Positions 56,744-64,000 of a DNA stretch of 64,000 bases are shown here, one piece after another. The first letter of the stretch is position 1. Each line of letters starts with the position of its first letter. Under the pieces are notes generated by a model. That model was not told where the DNA came from and ran no database searches. It worked only from the letters and a program-made list of their open reading frames with translations. The stretch comes from Bacillus sp. ISL-41 (lineage in GTDB: Bacteria > Bacillota > Bacilli > Bacillales > Cytobacillaceae), in contig NZ_JAGGQP010000032.1 in NCBI RefSeq assembly GCF_018613235.1, positions 62,001 through 126,000 on the forward strand, read 5' to 3'. A program made the position numbers and the translations under genes.

Positions 56744-56965
56744 GTGTCTGTCATAGTTTTTATGACGGACACTTTTTCCTATTTTCCGCCTGTTTTTGTC
56801 CGTCATGGGCTAGATGACGGACACTTTTGTACGTTCCCCACCTGGTTTTGTCCGTCACGGCCTTGATGACGGACTTTTTTTTCGTTTCCCACTTGTTTTC
56901 GTCCGTCATGGACCTGATGACGGCACATTAGCACATTTTGAACCTGTTTCTGTCCGTGATCCCCA
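56744..56965. repeat. 52-bp tandem repeat array, GTCCGTCAT type
   Basis: GTC(C/T)GTCAT-like starts fall at 56746, 56798, 56850, 56901 and 56952, steps of 52, 52, 51 and 51 bp. Four units hold a hairpin of nine-base stem GTCCGTCAT/ATGACGGAC with a 7-nt loop (AGTTTTT, GGGCTAG, GGCCTTG and GGACCTG); the fifth keeps only the left arm. Spacers contain C(C/T)TG(G/T)TTTT. The sequence is unrelated to the 35983 array, but length and layout are the same. Between convergent ytfP and cse60. Confidence 0.93.
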
Positions 56966-57001
56966 CAAAAAAAACAAAGCCTGAGTAAATTTACTCAAGC
57001 T
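56966..57001 (-). terminator. Terminator of cse60
   Basis: Minus-strand GCTTGAGTAAATTTACTCAGGC hairpin followed by TTTGTTTTTTTTG; it overlaps the cse60 stop codon. Confidence 0.85.
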
Positions 57002-57180
57002 CTGTACACAACCATGGCGGAAAAACAGTAGATCTGTTCTTCGTCCTCTTCCTCTGGTAAGACCGCGACATTGTATTTAATGTCTAAAAGCTTTTTCTCA
57101 TCAAGCTTCTCCAGAAAGCGGTTCATATCCTGTTCTAAATCCTTTTCATGTTCATGATCAAATACTCTGACCTGGATCAA
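56995..57180 (-). CDS. cse60: Sporulation protein Cse60 (YteV)
   Basis: 61 residues. Begins IQVRVFDHEHEKDLEQDMNRFL and ends FSAMVVYRA, matching the Cse60/YteV family of small sporulation proteins (sigma-E dependent in B. subtilis). No signal peptide or membrane part. TTG start at 57180, with AAGGAAGG upstream. Function beyond an association with sporulation is unknown. Confidence 0.85.
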   Translation of the reverse strand: MIQVRVFDHEHEKDLEQDMNRFLEKLDEKKLLDIKYNVAVLPEEEDEEQIYCFSAMVVYRA

Positions 57181-57237
57181 GGGAAGTCATCCTTCCTTTT
57201 TTATATCCATTCTGGCCAGATTTTCAGAATTTTATAA

Positions 57238-57549
57238 TTATGGACGCTTTGTTTCTCCGCCCCAGCTCATCATTCCGCCAACCATGTTGCGGACTTTGTA
57301 GCCTTGCTCGTTCATGTAGTGACAAACGTTGCCACTGCGTGCGCTTGAACGGCAGATGAAGATGTATTCCTTGTCCTTGTCGAATTCGTTCAGTCTTTCA
57401 GGAATCTCACCCATTGGCACGTGCTTAGCTCCAGGAATCATGCCTGATTCAACTTCATCATGTTCGCGTACATCAACCATTTCTGGCTTTTCGCCAGCTT
57501 CCAGCTTCTTTTGAAGTTCTTCCGGAGAGATCGTCTCAATTTTATTCAT
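57238..57549 (-). CDS. ytwF: Rhodanese-domain protein YtwF
   Basis: 103 residues, a single rhodanese fold. The active-site loop ICRSSARSG carries the persulfide-forming Cys66 with the Arg-rich phosphate-like pocket, so a sulfurtransferase role is likely. VDVREHDEV is the usual N-terminal Asp motif. The start follows GGAGG. Substrate unknown; position matches B. subtilis ytwF. Confidence 0.92.
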   Translation of the reverse strand: MNKIETISPEELQKKLEAGEKPEMVDVREHDEVESGMIPGAKHVPMGEIPERLNEFDKDKEYIFICRSSARSGNVCHYMNEQGYKVRNMVGGMMSWGGETKRP

Positions 57550-57689
57550 TAGTCATTTCCTCCATTATTTAGTAAATTTAATCCTAATTAAAGGATACAA
57601 TACGTTATTGTATTTTCCCCTATTTATTATATAAAAACCAATTTTAAATTACAAAGAATAAACCTCATGGGGTATATCAACATTTTAAA

Positions 57690-57715
57690 CAAAGGACCGC
57701 CTAGGCGATCCTCTG
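57690..57715 (-). terminator. Terminator of leuS
   Basis: Minus-strand GGATCGCC-TA-GGCGGTCC followed by TTTGTTTAAAA; just after the leuS stop. Confidence 0.7.
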
Positions 57716-57725
57716 CTAATACATA

Positions 57726-60140
57726 TTAGTTAGCAACGATATTGACAAGCTTTCCTGGTACAGCAATCACTTTACGGACTGTTTTACCGTCAATTTGTTC
57801 TTTGACAGCAACATCACCCATCGCGATTTGCTCTAGTGTTTCTCTATTTGCGTCTGCCGGTACCATCATCTTCGCTTTGATTTTACCGTTTACCTGGACA
57901 ACGATTTCGACTTCGTCGTCAACAAGCTTGGCTTCATCATATGCTGGCCATGCTGCATATGTGATTGACTCACTGTGGCCAAGCTTAGCCCAAAGCTCTT
58001 CGGCGATATGCGGCGTAATCGGCGCCAGCATTTTTACAAAGCCTTCAACGTATGCTTTTGGAAGCTCTTCGGCTTTATATGCTTCATTGATGAAGACCAT
58101 CATTTGCGAAATCGCTGTATTGAAACGAAGCCCCTCATAATCTTCCGTCACCTTTTTAACAGTCTGATGGTAGACCTTCTCAAGGTTCGTGCTTTCAACA
58201 TCCTTGATTTTCTCACTCAAGCTGCCATTTTCATTGACAAACAGGCGCCAGATGCGGTCAAGGAAGCGTCGTGATCCATCCAAACCGTTTGTAGACCATG
58301 CGATGGATGCTTCAAGCGGACCCATGAACATTTCATAAAGACGAAGCGTATCAGCACCATGGCTTTCAACGATCTCATCCGGATTGACGACATTGCCTTT
58401 TGATTTGCTCATCTTTTCATTATTTTCACCAAGAATCATTCCCTGGTTGAAAAGCTTTTGGAAAGGCTCCTTCGTGTGGACTACTCCCACATCATAAAGG
58501 ACCTTGTGCCAGAAACGAGCGTACAGCAAGTGCAATACTGCGTGCTCGGCGCCACCGATATAGATATCAACCGGAAGCCACTGCTTTAATTTTTCCTCAT
58601 CGGCAAGTGCCTGGTCGTTCTTCGGATCGATATATCGCAGATAGTACCAGCAGCTGCCACCCCATTGCGGCATTGTGTTCGTTTCCCTGCGGCCTTTTTT
58701 GCCTGTTTCAGGATCCACGACATTCACCCAGTCATCGAGATTGGCAAGTGGAGACTCGCCTGTGCCAGATGGCTTGATATTCGTCGTTTTAGGAAGAACT
58801 AAAGGCAGCTGGTCTTCTGGAACTGCTGACATTGTTCCATCTTCCCAGTGAATGATTGGAATCGGCTCACCCCAGTAGCGCTGGCGGCTGAACAACCAGT
58901 CGCGAAGTCGGTATGTGACTTTCTTGGTTCCAATTCCTTTTTCCTCAAGTCATGCAATCATCTTATTGATTGCCTCTTCCTTGCCCATGCCGTTAAGGAA
59001 TTCAGAGTTGATGTGCTCTCCGTCGCCAGTGTAAGCTTCTTTCTCAATGTTACCGCCTGCAACGACTTCCTTGATTTCCAAATCGAATTTTTTGGCAAAC
59101 TCGTAGTCGCGCTCATCATGCCCTGGTACTGCCATGATAGCTCCTGTACCATATGAAGCTAGAACATAGTCAGCGATCCAGATTGGCATTTTTTCGCCGT
59201 TCGCTGGGTTGATTGCGTAAGCGCCAGTGAAGACACCCGTTTTGTCCTTCGCAAGATCCGTGCGCTCAAGGTCGCTCTTGCTCTTGATTTCATCGATATA
59301 TTTTTCGACTGCAGCCTTCTGCTCGGCTGTAGTGATTTTATCAACCAATTGATGCTCAGGTGCAAGTACGGCATAAGTTGCACCGAACAATGTATCCGGA
59401 CGAGTCGTAAACACAGTGAATGTTCCTTCATGCCCTTCGATGTTGAACGTGATTTCGGCACCTTCTGAACGGCCGATCCAGTTGCGCTGCATATCCTTCA
59501 GGCTTTCCGGCCAATCAAGCAAATCCAGATCCTCAAGAAGACGATCTGCGTAGGCTGTGATTTTTAGCATCCACTGTCTCATCGGACGGCGCTCTACCGG
59601 GTGGCCTCCGCGCTCACTTTTTCCGTCGATTACTTCTTCATTCGCTAAAACAGTTCCAAGTGCCGGGCACCAGTTAACTGCTACTTCATCAATGTAGGCA
59701 AGACCTTTTTCATAAAGCTTAAGGAAAATCCATTGCGTCCATTTGTAGTATTCAGGATCCGTCGTGTTGACTTCGCGGTCCCAGTCGTATGAAAAACCTA
59801 ATGCCTTGATTTGGCGGCGGAATGTGTTGATGTTTTGTTCCGTGAACTCTGCCGGGTCATTCCCTGTATCCAATGCGTACTGCTCTGCAGGAAGGCCGAA
59901 CGCATCCCAGCCCATTGGATGAAGGACGTTGAAGCCCTGCATCCTTTTCATGCGTGAAAGGATGTCAGTCGCTGTGTAACCTTCCGGGTGTCCAACGTGA
60001 AGGCCGGCACCAGATGGATACGGGAACATATCAAGCGCGTAGAACTTCTCTTTCCCTTTATCTTCAGTTGTTTTGAACGTTTTGTTCTGTTCCCAATGCG
60101 ATTGCCATTTTTTCTCGATTTCCTGATGGTTAAAACTCAT
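57726..60140 (-). pseudogene. leuS: Leucyl-tRNA synthetase, reading frame cut by one in-frame UGA
   Basis: Counting through the internal stop the frame has 804 codons, the exact length of B. subtilis LeuS. The class I motif HVGHPEGY (HIGH type), the CP1 editing domain, and KMSKSKGN near residue 573 are all intact. TGA at 58952-58950 (codon 397 from ATG 60140) replaces TGG of the conserved Trp in INKMIAWLEE; the frame resumes at once with [21 protein letters not shown] at 60140 follows AGGAGG. Both halves are essential, so a sequencing error, a real mutation, or UGA read-through are the options. A T-box lies upstream. Charges tRNA-Leu. Confidence 0.9.
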
Positions 60141-60204
60141 CGTCAATGTCCTCCTGTTTTAGGTTCGATTTATTTTGCGGATGGGATTTTCTTTTAAAAA
60201 AAAT

Positions 60205-60451
60205 AAAAAACTCCCGTCCCTGTAAAAGGGACGAGAGGCTATGTATAATCTCCCGCGGTACCACCCAAATTAGTGTGCAACACTCGCTTCATTCAATCCT
60301 TAACGCGGAAAACGGCAAACGCTACTTGTGTTCACGTCTGCGACTCAAAGGCGAGTTCATGATGGACCCGTCTGGCTTGCACCAACCGCCAGCTCTCTTG
60401 CACAGGTTTTACACCACTACTACTCCTTGTCGAAGTCTTTCGTTATGATAT
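60205..60451 (-). promoter_or_regulatory. T-box riboswitch controlling leuS
   Basis: T-box core GGGTGGTACCGCG on the minus strand at 60254-60266 and terminator stem CTCCCGTCCC/GGGACGAGAG (60211-60220 and 60228-60237) with a long T tract. Stem I contains ATGAACTCGCC; the specifier CUC (Leu) reads from 60355 to 60353. Confidence 0.95.
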
Positions 60452-60457
60452 AGAGAT

Positions 60458-60486
60458 ATTGTAATAAAATTCCCTCCCATATGCAA
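60458..60486 (-). promoter_or_regulatory. Promoter of the leuS T-box leader
   Basis: On the minus strand TTGCAT (60486-60481), 17-bp spacer, TACAAT (60463-60458). Transcription would start near 60451, at the 5' end of the T-box. Confidence 0.75.
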
Positions 60487-60597
60487 GCAGGGATGAAATA
60501 AATGATTATGGAGACTAGTTTATGAAGAAGTGTTTGATTTTGTGTGAGATTTTGATTATAAACTCGGACACAAAATTGGTAAAAAACGCGATGAATT

Positions 60598-60722
60598 TCC
60601 AGTTCGCGGAATTGAGGTGTATTTTCGCGGAATTGAGGTCTGTTTTCGCGGAATTGAGGTCCGAAATCGCGGAATCAACCTTCTATTTCGCGGAATTCAC
60701 ATCCTGTTTCGCGGAAAAAACT
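60598..60722. repeat. 6 x 21-bp tandem repeat, CGCGGAATTGAGGT type
   Basis: CGCGGA occurs at 60605, 60626, 60647, 60668, 60689 and 60710, each exactly 21 bp apart. The first three units share CGCGGAATTGAGGT; the later ones drift. It lies between the leuS T-box promoter and the divergent NERD gene. Confidence 0.93.
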
Positions 60723-60798
60723 TTTCGATACGCAAAAAAGGATTATTTTCATTGGCTGCCGAATGTATTTGGTATCAAATTCATATGGAGTGATGCCT

Positions 60799-61767
60799 GT
60801 GATAGCGAAATATCGGTCAATCTCCCTTGAAATCCTCATTTATGACGCAGTTTATCGCCGTTTACCTGACCACCATCCCCGCAAATCAGAGTTCCGCTCA
60901 AAACTTGGCCGCTGGAAAGCCGCTCACAAGGGTGAAACGGAAGTGGATTATTATCTCTCTCTCTTTCCTGATGATGACTTAACAATATTCCAATACCTCA
61001 GACTCCCTCACAAAAATGGTCATTTCCAAATTGATACTCTGATCATCAGCCCATCATTTATCGCCATCATTGAATCCAAGAATTATGCGGGAACAATTGT
61101 GATAGATCTAGAACTGGATCAATTGCTCCAAACGTATGATGGCATAGAGAAAGGATATAACAATCCGATTTTACAAGCAGAAATCCAAAGTTTACACCTT
61201 AAAAAATGGTTCATCAATCACCAACTTCCTCTGGCTCCCATAGAAATTTTCGCGACCATCAGCAATCCTCAGACAATCATCAAAAATCCTGCTTTCGACA
61301 AAGAAGCAGCCTACAGAATATGCCGAGCGGCGAGAATCCCTTTTAGAATTTCAACCTTAAAATCTCAATACCAAAAAGAAAAATTGACCATGAAAGAAAT
61401 CAAAAAAATCACCCGTTTGTTGCTGAAGGAGCATGTACCGTATGTCCCTGACACAAACTCACTTGATCTACCACAGGATCTCATCACAGGAGTCCAGTGC
61501 CCTCATTGCAACCATTTTGGAATGGAACGGATTCATGGTGCTTGGTTTTGCAGACATTGCGGGCATACATCAACGGATGCCCACATTGCTGCAGTGAAGG
61601 ACTATTTTTTACTGAATGGCTTTATTTTAACAAATAGACGGTTAAGGGAGTTTCTTCACATAAATTCTGGAGATACAATAACCCGTATCTTGCAATCACT
61701 GAATTTCCCTTTTACTGGTGGAACAAAAAACAGAATCTACACCCCGCCCGAGGATTTTTTCAAATGA
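60799..61767 (+). CDS. NERD-domain protein with C-terminal zinc ribbon
   Basis: 322 residues. The NERD (nuclease-related) domain spans about residues 40-150: GETEVDYYLSLFPD, QIDTLIISPSFIAIIESKNYAGTI carries the nuclease-like D...E.K pattern. Residues about 233-260 have a zinc ribbon CPHC...CRHC, and the end may be a helix-turn-helix-like region. No signal peptide. GTG at 60799 lies eight bases after GGAG; an ATG at 60793 is too close to it. Biological role unknown. Confidence 0.85.
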   Translation: MIAKYRSISLEILIYDAVYRRLPDHHPRKSEFRSKLGRWKAAHKGETEVDYYLSLFPDDDLTIFQYLRLPHKNGHFQIDTLIISPSFIAIIESKNYAGTIVIDLELDQLLQTYDGIEKGYNNPILQAEIQSLHLKKWFINHQLPLAPIEIFATISNPQTIIKNPAFDKEAAYRICRAARIPFRISTLKSQYQKEKLTMKEIKKITRLLLKEHVPYVPDTNSLDLPQDLITGVQCPHCNHFGMERIHGAWFCRHCGHTSTDAHIAAVKDYFLLNGFILTNRRLREFLHINSGDTITRILQSLNFPFTGGTKNRIYTPPEDFFK

Positions 61768-61777
61768 GCAATTTCTT

Positions 61778-61817
61778 AAACAAGCCGACCTTCCGAAGGG
61801 GAAAGCCGGCTTGAACT
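61778..61817. terminator. Terminator between the NERD gene and 3-hydroxybutyrate dehydrogenase gene
   Basis: AAGCCGACCTTCCGAAGGGGAAAGCCGGCTT; stem AAGCCG/CGGCTT with inner TTCC/GGAA pairs. T tract weak; serves the convergent ends. Confidence 0.6.
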
Positions 61818-62593
61818 TACTGAATCGTATATCCTCCATCAATGACTGCCGCCTGGCCAGTGATTCCTTTGGCTGAATCACTGGCGAGGAACATAACATA
61901 GCTGGCAATTTCCTCGACAGCCAGCAGCCGTTTTTGCGGCACAAGCGGAAAAATGACTTCTTCAAGTACTTTTTCAAGTGGCACATTCCGTGTTTCGGCT
62001 AGGCCGGAAAGCTGGTTGCGCACCAGCGGCGTGTCGACATATCCGGGACAGACGGCGTTTACTGTGATGCCGTGCTCAGCCGCTTCGAGTGCAGCCACCT
62101 TTGTCAACCCAATCACCCCGTGCTTGGCGCTGTTGTATGCTGCTTTTCCGGCAAATCCGACAAGACCATTGATGGATGCCATGTTGATCACCCGGCCTGA
62201 ACCCTGCTTTTTCATGACTGGAAGCACATACTTCAGAGCTATAAATGGAGCAGTCAGCATCACTTTAATCAATAGTTCAAATTTTTCCGTCGGGAAGTCT
62301 TCGATCATGGAGACATATTGCAATCCCGCATTGTTGATGAGAACATCGACAGTACCAAAGTGCTTAAGGCACTTTGCAACTGCCTCCTCAATGTTTTTTT
62401 CGCTGGTAACATCGCATTTAAAGCCAGCGGCATCATGCCCTAAATCACGCAGACTGGCAGCCGCCTTCTCGACAGCTTCTTCCTGTAAATCTGTTAAAAA
62501 TACCTTTCCGCCCTGCTCAGCAAAACTCTTGGCGATCTCGTACCCAATTCCCTGGGCGGCACCGGTAATCATCACAACTTTATCTTTTACCAT
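61817..62593 (-). CDS. 3-hydroxybutyrate dehydrogenase (SDR family)
   Basis: 258 residues. NAD-dependent oxidation of D-3-hydroxybutyrate to acetoacetate. The SDR motifs are TGAAQGIG (cofactor, near residue 10), NNAG (near 90), and Ser-Tyr-Lys catalytic residues with YNSAKHG (Tyr near 155). The C-terminal LEEVIFPLVPQKRLLAVEEIA segment is typical of 3-hydroxybutyrate dehydrogenases. ATG at 62593 follows GAAAGGAGA. It lies downstream of a GntP-family permease in the same direction, so the pair may import and use 3-hydroxybutyrate. Confidence 0.92.
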   Translation of the reverse strand: MVKDKVVMITGAAQGIGYEIAKSFAEQGGKVFLTDLQEEAVEKAAASLRDLGHDAAGFKCDVTSEKNIEEAVAKCLKHFGTVDVLINNAGLQYVSMIEDFPTEKFELLIKVMLTAPFIALKYVLPVMKKQGSGRVINMASINGLVGFAGKAAYNSAKHGVIGLTKVAALEAAEHGITVNAVCPGYVDTPLVRNQLSGLAETRNVPLEKVLEEVIFPLVPQKRLLAVEEIASYVMFLASDSAKGITGQAAVIDGGYTIQ

Positions 62594-62610
62594 TGGAATC
62601 TCCTTTCATT

Positions 62611-62798
62611 AAGGCTGTTTTCGTAAAGATTCTTGTTAAAATCCTAAAACCGATTTTAACGTGATAAAAATTCCTTTTGTATGTCGGTACTAAGTTTGCA
62701 AGCTCTTTTCTCATAATAAGCGTAAATTCTATAAAGAAACTTAGGTAATACGATCCTATTTTGTAGTCAATAGCAACTAAGTTTGAGAAAAGGACCTT
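62611..62798. mobile_element. Diverged fold-back element between permease and dehydrogenase genes
   Basis: Left end AAGGCTGTTTTCGTAAAG and right end (inverted) AAGGTCCTTTTCTCAAAC agree at about two thirds of positions. The left end matches the fold-back elements at 16902 and 35203. About 188 bp, no gene. Confidence 0.45.
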
Positions 62799-62800
62799 CA

Positions 62801-64000
62801 TTAAATGCCTAATCCTAGAGAGAATAGAACAATCGCGATTGCCACACCAATCAACGGCACAATGACCGTCACAGCCGCCACTGGATTGTACGCATCCTGA
62901 TGGGACTCGCCACAGATCGCCCGGACAGTCGTGACCACGTAACCGTTATGCGGCAGTGAATCAAGCGCTCCGGAGGAAATGGCAACTACCCTGTGCAGTG
63001 CTTCAGGATTGACGCCCATATCCATATAGTGAGGAGCAAGCAATGGAAGCGCAATTGCCTGGCCGCCGGATGCAGAACCAGTCATCCCGGCAATGACACT
63101 GACGGCAATCGCCGCACCAATCAACGGGCTGCCTGGAATATTCGTCATCGCATCAACCGCCGTCTGGAAAGCCGGCACCGCTTTTGCGACACCGCCGAAT
63201 CCTACGACCGCAGCTGTATTACCAATTGCAATCAAGGCTCCCATCGTCCCTTCTGAAAGAGCTTCCCAGAAATTCTTAAAGTACTTGCGATTTAATAGAT
63301 AGGCAGATACAACCCCGCCAAGCAGAGCAATGATCAGTGCTGATTGTTTCAATGAGTCATGGAAAACGAAAGAAATAACCAGTACCACGACCAAAGGAAT
63401 AAGACCCATCAAAGGATGAGGCAGCGTCCGCTTTTCCAACATTGGATCTTTCTTCCTGGCTTCAAACTTCTCGCCTCTTGCAACAGCTTTTGTAATCATT
63501 CGTTTCAGCCACCAGTAGCCAAAAATCATCATGAAGACAGCAACGATGGCACTGACCTCCCAGCCTGCAACCGGTGTAGTATCCAGGAATTGAATAGGAA
63601 TCCAGTTCTGGATTTCCGGAGAACCGGCAGAAGTCATTGTAAAAGTGACCGAACCGAAGGCCAATGCAGCCGGAATGAATCTCCTAGGCAAATTCGCCTG
63701 CCTGAACAAACTCAATGCCATTGGATAAACAGAAAACGCTACGACAAACAAGCTTACGCCGCCATATGTCAACACAGCACAGGCCGCGACAATTGCAAGC
63801 ACGGCGTACTTCATGCCCAGCTTCTCGACGATGAACTCAGAAACACTGTCAGCCGCTCCGCTGTCCTCCATTACCTTTCCAAAAATCGCCCCAAGCAGGA
63901 ACATCATGTACCAGGCAGTAACAAATCCAGAAAAACCGGACATATAGTTGCCGACAAAGTTGGCCGCTCCTTCTTCAACCAGTTGCGGAAACAGCGGCAT
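62801..64000 (-). CDS. GntP-family permease (partial, N-terminus beyond the window)
   Basis: About 400 residues are visible; typical GntP proteins have about 440-450, so roughly the first 50 lie past the right edge. Twelve or more hydrophobic segments, with GVSLFVVAFSVYPMA, SAGSPEIQNWIP and the late GALDSLPHNGYV typical of the gluconate:H+ symporter family. The final CAT of the window reads as Met in frame but need not be the real start. It precedes a 3-hydroxybutyrate dehydrogenase gene, suggesting uptake of a hydroxy acid such as 3-hydroxybutyrate rather than gluconate. Confidence 0.88.
   Translation of the reverse strand: MPLFPQLVEEGAANFVGNYMSGFSGFVTAWYMMFLLGAIFGKVMEDSGAADSVSEFIVEKLGMKYAVLAIVAACAVLTYGGVSLFVVAFSVYPMALSLFRQANLPRRFIPAALAFGSVTFTMTSAGSPEIQNWIPIQFLDTTPVAGWEVSAIVAVFMMIFGYWWLKRMITKAVARGEKFEARKKDPMLEKRTLPHPLMGLIPLVVVLVISFVFHDSLKQSALIIALLGGVVSAYLLNRKYFKNFWEALSEGTMGALIAIGNTAAVVGFGGVAKAVPAFQTAVDAMTNIPGSPLIGAAIAVSVIAGMTGSASGGQAIALPLLAPHYMDMGVNPEALHRVVAISSGALDSLPHNGYVVTTVRAICGESHQDAYNPVAAVTVIVPLIGVAIAIVLFSLGLGI

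Noticed and set aside
57726-58895. Second half of leuS as a separate gene starting at 58895
   Set aside because: No ribosome binding site and no known LeuS split at this point. The upstream frame continues exactly in phase across a single TGA, so it is one interrupted gene.

Overview
This 64 kb window is chromosomal DNA from an endospore-forming Bacillaceae species, probably a Bacillus-like relative (Mesobacillus, Neobacillus or Cytobacillus type). I cannot name the species from sequence alone. The evidence is extended gene order shared with Bacillus subtilis as I recall it: nifZ-ezrA-hisJ-refZ-ytsP-dgcP-rpsD-tyrS-acsA-acuABC-ccpA-aroA-ytxJHG-murC-sftA-ytpQP-ytoP-ytzB-ytnP-trmB-ytzH-ytmP-amyX-ytlRQ-thpR-ytkP-pepV-ytzE-ytzG-murJ-ytfP-cse60-ytwF-leuS. 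Supporting signs are strong AGGAGG-type ribosome binding sites, GTG/TTG starts, sigma-A and sigma-B type promoters, two tRNA-responsive T-box leaders and cre sites for CcpA.

Layout. Positions 1-8 kb hold a cysteine desulfurase fragment, the division regulators EzrA and RefZ, histidinol phosphatase, free-methionine-sulfoxide reductase, a methionine gamma-lyase behind a near-perfect cre site, and the diguanylate cyclase DgcP. Positions 8-11 kb hold ribosomal protein S4 with its leader, a 308-bp MITE-like element, and TyrS with a T-box. Positions 11-22 kb hold a class A penicillin-binding protein, the acetate/acetoin cluster acsA/acuABC with a cre site between the divergent genes, CcpA and AroA. 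Positions 22-28 kb hold an unusual FtsA-like ATPase with a long C-terminal extension, the stress operon ytxGHJ, an M29 aminopeptidase and MurC. Positions 28-41 kb hold a nicotinate phosphoribosyltransferase, the DNA translocase SftA, small redox and housekeeping genes, a precise 14 x 52-bp tandem array, and TrmB. Positions 41-57 kb hold pullulanase and a lipid kinase, a cysteine-synthase homologue, an E. coli-type SpeD, D-amino-acid transaminase, PepV, a pseudouridine synthase, the lipid II flippase MurJ and an FAD oxidoreductase. Positions 57-64 kb hold a small sporulation protein, a rhodanese, LeuS with its T-box, a NERD protein, and a 3-hydroxybutyrate dehydrogenase with a GntP-type permease that runs off the right edge.

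How the genes work together. CcpA is encoded beside likely targets (cre at acsA/acuA and at the methionine gamma-lyase), and AcuA/AcuC form the acetylation switch of AcsA. EzrA, RefZ, SftA, MurC, MurJ and the class A PBP serve division and wall synthesis.

The most notable observations are: (1) the essential leuS gene reads perfectly except for one in-frame UGA at a conserved Trp codon; (2) many intergenic regions carry tandem arrays whose sequence differs at each locus but whose unit length is close to 21 or 52 bp, the 52-bp ones carrying a hairpin with a 7-nt loop; (3) three families of dispersed elements sit inside transcribed leaders, 3' UTRs or operon gaps, including one between the tyrS T-box and its gene. 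I see no prophage, insertion-sequence transposase, CRISPR array, tRNA or rRNA gene here.
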